Source of the DNA: Geomonas ferrireducens
GTDB taxonomy: Bacteria; Desulfobacterota; Desulfuromonadia; Geobacterales; Geobacteraceae
NCBI RefSeq assembly: GCF_004917065.1
Contig: NZ_SSYA01000003.1
Location: 1 to 64,000 of the forward strand
Reading direction: 5' to 3'
Length of the DNA: 64,000 nt
The notes under the pieces are model-generated. The model made no database searches. It saw nothing but the letters and a program-made list of their open reading frames with translations, and was not told where the DNA came from. A program made the position numbers and the translations under genes. Shown here in pieces: positions 51,813 to 58,802 of the stretch (position 1 is its first letter; every line of letters begins with the position of its first letter).

Positions 51813-52400
51813 ATGGCACGACTCACGCTACATATCGCGGCTTTCCTGATGGTTTTCGCCATCCTCGCCGGGTGCGATCCCATCACCAGGCACAAGGTCC
51901 TCTCCACGGTGTTCGACGGGGTGCCGACGCTCCCCCCGCCCGAGGAGATCTGTACCCAGTACGCGGATGCGAAGCTCACCGAGTACAAGGAGGAACTTGC
52001 CGGGGCCAAGAAGGCCGCCGAGGCCGGGGACGTTTCCAACGGCTCGGTGCACCAGCCCTACGACGAAAAGAAGTGCGACAACTGCCATGACAAGTCCAAG
52101 GACGACGGTCTGGTGCGCCCCGCGAAGCAGCTTTGCCTCATGTGCCACAAGGACTTCTTCAAGGACAAGGGGCACTACCAGCACGGCCCCGCCGCGGTCG
52201 GCGACTGCCTCGCCTGCCACGTACCCCACAACTCCGCCTACACCTCGCTTCTGAAGGTGGACAGAAAGAACATCTGCGATCTCTGCCACAAGGAACAGCG
52301 CGCGGCGCTTGGGCTGCACAACAAGGTCGCCGAGCGTAAGATGGTCTGCGCCGACTGCCATAACCCCCATTACGGGACCACTTCGTTTTTCTTGAAATGA
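51813..52400 (+). CDS. Five-heme cytochrome c lipoprotein
   Basis: A 195-residue protein with a lipobox (FAILAGC, Cys21) and five CXXCH sites (CDNCH, CLMCH, CLACH, CDLCH, CADCH) in the C-terminal 120 residues. Residue +2 after the lipidated Cys is Asp, which in enterobacteria retains lipoproteins in the inner membrane; whether that rule holds here is not known. It precedes the beta-barrel gene by 13 bases and is the candidate cytochrome that sits in or on the barrel. Confidence 0.93.
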   Translation: MARLTLHIAAFLMVFAILAGCDPITRHKVLSTVFDGVPTLPPPEEICTQYADAKLTEYKEELAGAKKAAEAGDVSNGSVHQPYDEKKCDNCHDKSKDDGLVRPAKQLCLMCHKDFFKDKGHYQHGPAAVGDCLACHVPHNSAYTSLLKVDRKNICDLCHKEQRAALGLHNKVAERKMVCADCHNPHYGTTSFFLK

Positions 52401-52413
52401 CCGGGATGGGATA

Positions 52414-54375
52414 ATGCGGTGCAAACTCCTTTTCATACCGCTTGGCCTTCTCCTCATACCGGAGTGGGCGGCGGCGCAGGTGACCAACATCCTTGCGCTT
52501 AGAAACCTCAGGCAGAGCGTGGAGACCACGTACCACCTGAAGGCGGCGCAGGCGGATCTCGTCTCCACGACGCAGCAGTCGCTGCAGGAGGACTATCACC
52601 TGGGGCTCGACTACGCCGTCTACCGCGCGCGTCTTCTGCACGGCGAGATCGGGCTCGATTTGCGAGCGGACCAGAACCTCTACATGGGGAACGAGCGCTC
52701 CACCAACGACACCTACGGTTTCGGCGTGCTCTACAACATAACGGGCATCTTCCTGGACCGCTTCCCTTATCCGCTTTCTTTCAGCTTCACCTCGGACATC
52801 GCGGACGTGCCGCGCGAGTTCGCCTCGAGCTATCAGCAAAAGAGCAACTCTCTTGCGCTCCACCTCCCGATCTCGTCGACGTTCGTGCCGATCACCTTCG
52901 GCTACAACAGGACCTCGAACGAGACCAGCGGCCTCGAGCTCGACAGCCGCTCCAAAAGCGACTCCTACACCTTCGGTGCGAGCCACAATTACAAGAACAG
53001 CGAGACCTACTTCACCATCGTCGGGAGCACCCTCGACCTCACCACCGACAACGACGAACCAAGCCAGCAAAGCAGCAACATCGACGCCAACCTCCGCAAC
53101 AGTCTCAACTTCTCCACGCCGTCCCTGAACAGGATCTTGAACACTCGCGCGCACGTAGTGACCCAGCGCGGCGTGAACGAATCACGCACCACCGATCTCG
53201 GCGCGTCGTTGAGCTGGGACCTCGGGCGCGCGCTCGAGACCGGCACCGACTACAGCTTCACCATGCGGGAGGAGCCTACCCAGATCCAGCGCACCCACAA
53301 CGCCCGCGCCTGGCTGCAGCACAGGCTCTTCAAAAGCCTCACCACGAGGATCGAAGCGGAAGGTAACGACCGCAGCCTCTCCGCGGGGAGCGAGCAAAGC
53401 GGCGGCGGCGGTCTCGTGCTGGACTACCACAAGCTGCTCCCCCACGACAGCAGGATGCAGCTGACCGCCGGCAGGCACTACCTGGTCACCGCCAACAAGC
53501 TCAGCGACAGCGGCATCGACGTCTTCGCCGAGACGCACGCCGTGGACCAGCTTCTCGTGATCCCTCTTAACCAGCAGAACGTGGTGGAAGGGTCGGTCAA
53601 GGTCTGGAACCAGGCGAGGACCCGCGAGTACGACCCCAACCTCGACTACGAGGTGCGTCAAAACGGTCTGACCACCGAGGTGGTCATCAGGACGGGCACC
53701 TCGCGCATCGTCGTTGGGGACCTTGTTTCCATCGACTACAAGGTGCTGGTCAACTCGAACATCACCTACTCCACCACCAACGATGCGCTGGGGGCGGACT
53801 TCACTTTCCTGGAGAACAAGTACCGCGTATTCGCCAACTGGAACCGTACCAGCCAGGACCTCATCTCCGGCAGCGCCGACCAGATCAACCTCGCCGGTTC
53901 CACCTCCTACCGCCTGGGGGGGGACACGAGGTTCGACGACGACGCCGGGACCCTCTCCGTCGAGTACACCCGGGTCGTTTCGAGCGCGGAGAAGAGCCAG
54001 ACCTACAAAGGGGCCTTCATGCGCAGCGGCTCCTGGATGCAGGGGCGCTACACCATGAACCTGACCGACCGCTACCTGATCCGCGAGAGCGACCTGGTGA
54101 GCAAGGGTAACTCGGGGGGGAACACCTCCAACGTGTTTTCCGCGAGCAGCAGCTATTCGAAGATGCTGGAGAACACCGCCCTCGTCACCGCCACCGGCAA
54201 CCTGCTCAACAACACCGGGTACATCGACAACACGAACCTCTCCCTTTCGCTCGACGTGCGCTGGAACGTGCGCAAGCTCACCTTCAACGTGAACTCCCAG
54301 GCGAACTTCCGTTACTCCGGAAGCGGATGGACCAGCGACCAAACCCTCATGCTGCGCATGGCGCGGCAATTCTGA
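52414..54375 (+). CDS. Outer-membrane beta-barrel of a porin-cytochrome conduit
   Basis: A 653-residue outer-membrane protein. A signal peptide (LLFIPLGLLLIPEWAAAQ) is followed by many alternating polar/aromatic strands (for example YRVFANWNRTSQDL, RYTMNLTDRYLI) and a C-terminal Phe (RMARQF), the BAM recognition signature. There are no cysteines in the barrel. Size and context match the porin component of porin-cytochrome or Ext-type conduits of Geobacter, which carry a multiheme cytochrome through the outer membrane. Confidence 0.9.
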   Translation: MRCKLLFIPLGLLLIPEWAAAQVTNILALRNLRQSVETTYHLKAAQADLVSTTQQSLQEDYHLGLDYAVYRARLLHGEIGLDLRADQNLYMGNERSTNDTYGFGVLYNITGIFLDRFPYPLSFSFTSDIADVPREFASSYQQKSNSLALHLPISSTFVPITFGYNRTSNETSGLELDSRSKSDSYTFGASHNYKNSETYFTIVGSTLDLTTDNDEPSQQSSNIDANLRNSLNFSTPSLNRILNTRAHVVTQRGVNESRTTDLGASLSWDLGRALETGTDYSFTMREEPTQIQRTHNARAWLQHRLFKSLTTRIEAEGNDRSLSAGSEQSGGGGLVLDYHKLLPHDSRMQLTAGRHYLVTANKLSDSGIDVFAETHAVDQLLVIPLNQQNVVEGSVKVWNQARTREYDPNLDYEVRQNGLTTEVVIRTGTSRIVVGDLVSIDYKVLVNSNITYSTTNDALGADFTFLENKYRVFANWNRTSQDLISGSADQINLAGSTSYRLGGDTRFDDDAGTLSVEYTRVVSSAEKSQTYKGAFMRSGSWMQGRYTMNLTDRYLIRESDLVSKGNSGGNTSNVFSASSSYSKMLENTALVTATGNLLNNTGYIDNTNLSLSLDVRWNVRKLTFNVNSQANFRYSGSGWTSDQTLMLRMARQF

Positions 54376-54392
54376 CGGCAAAGGATGAAAAC

Positions 54393-55466
54393 ATGAGCAT
54401 AAAGAATTCGATCATCTTTTTCCCGTTGCTCGTTTTGCTGCTTCTATCCGGCTGCGCCGGGAGCGCCCCGCAGCGCCGGGGAGGCGACTACCGCGAGCTG
54501 CAGTGGCCGGCGCTCCCCACCCCCCCGCGCATCACCTGGGTGAAGGAGATCCGCGACTTCGAGGATGCCGGGATCTCCAAAGGGGTCTGGCAGCGCTTCG
54601 TCGAACTGCTGACCGGTGAGCCGGACCAGCGCATCGGGAAGCCTTACGGGGTCTACGTCGACCAGAAGGAGAGGATCTTCATTGCCGACGTGGGGCTCGC
54701 CGTGGTCCACATCATGGACGCCGACAAGAAGAGCTACACCGTCGTCGGTGGGGGGAGCCCGGCCCTGCGCACCCCGATTGCGGTGACCGGGGACGACCAG
54801 GACAACATCTACATATCCGACGCCGGGACCGGCGTCGTCTACCGCTACGCGCTCTCCGGCGGGAAACTGCAGCGCTTCAACGTGACCGCGCTCGATCGTC
54901 CCACCGGCCTTGCCTTCAACCCCAACAACCGCTTCATCTACGTCTCCGATACCGCAAGCCACCAGATCGTGGTCTACGACCTCTCCGGCAACGAGCGCTA
55001 CAGGATCGGCGGGCGCGGCACCGGGGCGGGGCAGTTCAACTACCCCACCGACCTCTTCGTCGACGCCTCCGGGCGCCTCTACGTGACCGACGCGCTCAAC
55101 TCCCGCATCCAGATCTTCACCGCCAACGGCCACTTCCTGAAGCAGTTCGGCCGGGCCGGGGATACCTCGGGGAGCTTCGCCCGCCCGAAAGGGGTTGCGG
55201 TTGACAGCGACGGTCACATCTACGTCTGCGACGCGCTTTTCGACGCAGTGCAGATCTTCAACGACAACGGACGCGTGCTGCTCGACTTCGGCTCGCACGG
55301 GAGCAATCCCGGGCAGTTCTGGATGCCGGCAGGCATCTTCATCGGCAAGGGTGATCTCATCTATGTCGCGGATTCCTACAACAGGAGACTGCAGGTCTTC
55401 AGGTACCTGCGGGTCGACGACCCGCAGGCAGGCGCCCCGCTGCCGGCGCCGGGTGAATCCAAATGA
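54393..55466 (+). CDS. NHL-repeat beta-propeller lipoprotein (second)
   Basis: A 357-residue lipoprotein (LLLLSGCAG) with six NHL blades, e.g. IFIADVGLAVVHIMD, IYISDAGTGVVYRY, IYVSDTASHQIVVYD, LYVTDALNSRIQIF, IYVCDALFDAVQIFN, IYVADSYNRRLQVF. It resembles the first NHL protein in plan but is clearly a different sequence. AAAGGA precedes the ATG at 54393. Its stop overlaps the next cytochrome by four bases. Two propellers in one conduit operon is unusual. Confidence 0.92.
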   Translation: MSIKNSIIFFPLLVLLLLSGCAGSAPQRRGGDYRELQWPALPTPPRITWVKEIRDFEDAGISKGVWQRFVELLTGEPDQRIGKPYGVYVDQKERIFIADVGLAVVHIMDADKKSYTVVGGGSPALRTPIAVTGDDQDNIYISDAGTGVVYRYALSGGKLQRFNVTALDRPTGLAFNPNNRFIYVSDTASHQIVVYDLSGNERYRIGGRGTGAGQFNYPTDLFVDASGRLYVTDALNSRIQIFTANGHFLKQFGRAGDTSGSFARPKGVAVDSDGHIYVCDALFDAVQIFNDNGRVLLDFGSHGSNPGQFWMPAGIFIGKGDLIYVADSYNRRLQVFRYLRVDDPQAGAPLPAPGESK

Positions 55467-57226
55467 GAGGGATCACGATCAAGGTAATCCACGCGCTCTG
55501 CGCGGCCGCCCTGCTCCTGCCGGGTATCGCGACCGCCTCATCCCAGGGGGCCCGCATCGTCAACACGCCGCACAACCTCTCCGTCAGCGGAGGGGGCGGT
55601 GCGCACAACGTAAAGGCGACCGACGAGGTGCGTATCTGCGTCTTTTGTCACACGCCGCACCACGCCGTGAGCGAAGGGCCGCTTTGGAGCCGCAAGTCCA
55701 ACCTCAGCATCTACGTCCCGTACGCATCGACCACCATCAAGGCGAACCCGCAGCAGCCCAAGGGACCCTCGCGCCTTTGCCTTTCCTGCCATGACGGCGC
55801 GGTCGCCATTGGGGTGCTAAACGGCGACTTCACCGTCTCAAGCCTCGGCAAGATCCCGAGCGACACGAACCCGGCGCTCAACGCTAACCTCGGGACCGAC
55901 CTCTCCACGAGCCACCCGGTCTCCATGACCTACGGGCTCTCCGGCGAGCTGAACGACAAGGGGACGCTCGCCAACAAGGGGATCAGCCTCTCCGAGGACA
56001 CCTACGTCGAGTGCACCTCGTGCCACGACCCGCACAACAACCAGTACGGCAACTTCCTCGTGCGCGACACCTCCACCGAACACGACCTTCTCTGCCGCGA
56101 CTGCCACAACAAGACCGACTGGGCGAACGCCGACAACACGCACCGCACCGGCGGGGCGCGCTACGGCAGCTCGATATCCACCCAGGTCGGCGCCGACGGT
56201 TGCCGCAACTGCCATCGCCCCCACTCCGCCGAGCGGGGTGTACATCTTCTCAAGCAACCGGCCCCCCTTTCCGGCGAGGAGAGCAACTGCCTCGGGAGCT
56301 GCCACTCCGGGTCATCATACAACACGGTGACCGGCATCGACATCGCCACCCAGATCTCGCGCACCTACAGCCATAAGATCCAGCTCTACTCCGGTATCCA
56401 CAAGGAAGACGAGACGCTGCCGGTGTCGTCCGACAAAAAACACGTGCAGTGCGTCGACTGCCACAACCCGCACCGTTCAGGCTACCAGGGCTCCCCCCTG
56501 GGCGACCCGAACCCCGCGGTCACCCCCGCCTCCACCGCGCCGTACGTGAACGGCCCCCTGCGCGGGGTACGCGGCGTCGACGTGAACGGCAACGCGCTCG
56601 GTGGGGACGGTTCCGCCCGCTACGAGTACGAGGTCTGCTTCCGCTGCCACCTGGGCGCCTCCGCCTCCTCCTTCAAGACCGCGAGCCTGAGCCGTCCCGT
56701 GCGTGCCTTCTCCACCTACGACGAGGGTAAGCGCTTCGCCACGGGGAACCCGTCGTACCATCCGGTCGCCTACGACACGGTGGGTAGAACCGGCAGGAGC
56801 CTCCTTTCCTCCCTGCAGAACAGCCAGTTCAGGATCTACTGCTCCGACTGCCATGCCCCGCACGGGTCCGAAGAGCGTTACATCCTGCAGGCCCAGAACG
56901 TCGATACCTTCCCCTCGGCCGCGACGTCCTACCCGCTCTGCTTCAAGTGCCATGACCAGCTGTACCTGCTCGACCCGATGAACGTGCCGCACTCCAATTC
57001 CGCGACCATGCACCAGTCGCACGTGCGCGACCATAGCGCGCCCTGCTCGGCGTGTCACGACCCGCACGGCGTGCCGAGTTCGCTCTCGGCCAACACCACC
57101 AACGGAGCCCACCTCGTCAACTTCGACACGAGGTACACGGGAGACGCCCCGGTCTACAACGCCCCGGCCCGGAGCTGCACCCTGGCCGGCACCTGTCACG
57201 CAACCGGTGGCACCAGGACCTATTAG
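55463..57226 (+). CDS. Multiheme c-type cytochrome (10 CXXCH plus one CX3CH)
   Basis: A 587-residue secreted cytochrome without lipobox. Sites are CVFCH, CLSCH, CTSCH, CRDCH, CRNCH, CLGSCH (CX3CH), CVDCH, CFRCH, CSDCH, CFKCH, CSACH, and a CX5CH (CTLAGTCH) near the end that may not bind heme. The first ~220 residues (CVFCHTPHHA ... CLSCHDGA ... SHPVSMT ... CTSCHDPHN ... CRDCH) have the same order of motifs as the tetraheme proteins downstream. Probably extracellular or cell-surface partner of the conduit. Last gene of the operon, followed by a terminator. Confidence 0.93.
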   Translation: MRGITIKVIHALCAAALLLPGIATASSQGARIVNTPHNLSVSGGGGAHNVKATDEVRICVFCHTPHHAVSEGPLWSRKSNLSIYVPYASTTIKANPQQPKGPSRLCLSCHDGAVAIGVLNGDFTVSSLGKIPSDTNPALNANLGTDLSTSHPVSMTYGLSGELNDKGTLANKGISLSEDTYVECTSCHDPHNNQYGNFLVRDTSTEHDLLCRDCHNKTDWANADNTHRTGGARYGSSISTQVGADGCRNCHRPHSAERGVHLLKQPAPLSGEESNCLGSCHSGSSYNTVTGIDIATQISRTYSHKIQLYSGIHKEDETLPVSSDKKHVQCVDCHNPHRSGYQGSPLGDPNPAVTPASTAPYVNGPLRGVRGVDVNGNALGGDGSARYEYEVCFRCHLGASASSFKTASLSRPVRAFSTYDEGKRFATGNPSYHPVAYDTVGRTGRSLLSSLQNSQFRIYCSDCHAPHGSEERYILQAQNVDTFPSAATSYPLCFKCHDQLYLLDPMNVPHSNSATMHQSHVRDHSAPCSACHDPHGVPSSLSANTTNGAHLVNFDTRYTGDAPVYNAPARSCTLAGTCHATGGTRTY

Positions 57227-57255
57227 TAAATAGCGACCACGCATCGCGCACCACA

Positions 57256-57288
57256 AGCCCGCCCGGCTCCAGCCCGGCGGGCTTTTTT
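57256..57288 (+). terminator. Rho-independent terminator of the conduit operon
   Basis: AGCCCGCC ... GGCGGGCT with an inner GG/CC extension is followed by TTTTTT, 30 bases past the last cytochrome stop. Confidence 0.9.
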
Positions 57289-57293
57289 ATTTC

Positions 57294-57530
57294 GGCCTAT
57301 CGGCCTTCGGCCTTCGGCCTGCGCCAAGGCTACGGCCAAGGACTTGGGCCGACAGGCGGTCCCTTGCCCTGACGTCCCCCCCTTTGCGAAGGGGGGACAG
57401 GGGGGATTTGCTTTCGCCCCCCCGTAGTCACAGCTGCCCAAAAGGGGGGCCTGCCCCCGTAGTCACAGCTGCCCAAAAAGGGGGGCCTGCCCCCCGTAGC
57501 CCCAAAGGGGCGAAGGGGGGTCAGTGAAAG
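57294..57530. repeat. Composite C/G-rich intergenic repeat, copy 2, with a 35-base tandem duplication
   Basis: A CGGCCTT-type tandem (57301-57330), then CCCCCCCTTTGCGAAGGGGGG with ACAGGGGGGATTTGC (57376-57411), then two near-identical 35/36-base units at 57419-57453 and 57454-57489 (each starts CCCCCGTAGTCACAGCTG and ends GGGGGGCCTG), and finally a CCCCGTAGCCCC/GGGGCGAAGGGGGG hairpin. It is related to the element at 47896-48150. No gene. Confidence 0.75.
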
Positions 57531-57720
57531 GGCGGCCCCCCTTCCGTGTTATCCCGTGAAAACCCCGTCCCCCCCCCGCGACAAGGCGGCGCCTACCCCC
57601 TGGAAGTGCCTTTCCCCAATCTTTTTGCTTCACTCCCAATTAAAAAAAATCATAGCAAATCAAATCCTTGCGCCTGGGCTTTTCCCCTCAGCCCAAAAAT
57701 AATCGGTCCCGAAATCCACG

Positions 57721-57736
57721 TGGCACCGCAGTTGCA
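57721..57736 (+). promoter_or_regulatory. Sigma-54 promoter of the tetraheme/decaheme cytochrome unit
   Basis: TGGCAC-CGCAG-TTGCA matches the -24/-12 consensus (TGGCAC-N5-TTGCA) at every position. Predicted transcription start is near 57747, giving a leader of about 180 bases before the cytochrome gene at 57928. An enhancer-binding activator would be needed; none is in the window. Confidence 0.8.
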
Positions 57737-57927
57737 AAATAGGTAATCGTAGTGCTTTTCGTGGCCATTTTCGGGCAAATGACGGATGGCCCAGCCAGCC
57801 GACCAGGCCCAGACAAAGAAAACGAACATGAAAGGAGGAGGTGTCCAAGTTCAAAGTCCATTCAGTGTATCCGTGTAGCACCAAGCAGTAGATGGAATAT
57901 CATTCAATCGAAAAAAGGAGAGTACAA

Positions 57928-58686
57928 ATGAACAAGAAGATCGTATTATCTGCACTCGGCATCGTTGCTCTGTCCACGAGCATGGCATTCGGCCTCACGG
58001 CGCCCAAAGGTGGGGTTGTCGGCTCCATCCACGACATGAACATCTACACCGGCACCACCCCGGACAGCCAGGGCCGCGTATGTGCGTTCTGCCACACCCC
58101 GCACCACGCTGCAACCGAAGGCAACGACTACCTCCCGCTGTGGTCGCACACCCTGCCGAACACCTCCTACGTTCCTTACTACAGCGCAACCATCGACTCC
58201 ACCGTCGACCCCTCCACCATGATGGAAGGCCCGAGCAAGCTCTGCATGAGCTGCCACGACGGCGCTATCGCGGTTGACACCCACTACGCAACCACCGGCA
58301 CCAAGAAGCTCGACACCGACACCTTCGGCACCGCAGCTATCGCTCAGACCGCTTCGCTCTCCAACGACCACCCGATCGGGTTCGTATTCGACCAGGCTGA
58401 CGGCGGCGTTGCTAACGGCCCCGTAACCGGCAACCCGGCTGACAACACCCCGAGCGCAGTAGGCAAAGACAACTGGATCCGCCAGAAAGCTGCTACCTAC
58501 ATCGACAACACCAGCCTGAAGATCCAGGATCGTCTCTACGCCGGCAGCCAGGGCCCGATCATGACCTGCGCTACCTGCCACGACGTTCACAACAAGAAAA
58601 ACGTCGACGACCCGACCAAGACCAACTATCTGCTGCTTTCTCCGAACACCGATTCGAAACTCTGCCTGACCTGCCATATCAAGTAA
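57928..58686 (+). CDS. Tetraheme c-type cytochrome, OmcE-like (copy A)
   Basis: A 252-residue secreted protein: signal peptide to about residue 22, then four CXXCH sites at 52 (CAFCHTPHH), 106 (CMSCHDG), 214 (CATCHDVHN) and 246 (CLTCH, six residues before the stop). Extra His residues at SIHD, TPHH, DTHY and NDHPIGF can serve as distal ligands. Motif order and size resemble OmcE-type filament cytochromes (inference). AAAAGGAGAG precedes the ATG at 57928. It probably heads a unit with the decaheme gene 116 bases downstream. The closely similar copy B is at 62691-63479. Confidence 0.92.
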   Translation: MNKKIVLSALGIVALSTSMAFGLTAPKGGVVGSIHDMNIYTGTTPDSQGRVCAFCHTPHHAATEGNDYLPLWSHTLPNTSYVPYYSATIDSTVDPSTMMEGPSKLCMSCHDGAIAVDTHYATTGTKKLDTDTFGTAAIAQTASLSNDHPIGFVFDQADGGVANGPVTGNPADNTPSAVGKDNWIRQKAATYIDNTSLKIQDRLYAGSQGPIMTCATCHDVHNKKNVDDPTKTNYLLLSPNTDSKLCLTCHIK

Positions 58687-58802
58687 CTTGAAGGGTGGTC
58701 GAGGCAGACCGCAGGAAGCATTGAACCAGAAATAAGGGCCGGGCCCTGTGGCACTTCGACCCGCAGTTACTTATGAACACTAAATCGAAAAGGAGAACAT
58801 AT

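Noticed and set aside
57419-57489. Direct repeats that could suggest a CRISPR array.
   Set aside because: Two adjacent units with no spacer between them and no cas genes nearby; it is a tandem duplication inside an intergenic repeat.
57546-57927. Possible GEMM-type cyclic-dinucleotide riboswitch before the cytochrome genes, as known for some Geobacter cytochromes.
   Set aside because: I looked for the conserved GGCAAA and GGTAGCGGGGTTACCGATGG-like blocks here, at 48906-49157 and at 62168-62690 and found none.
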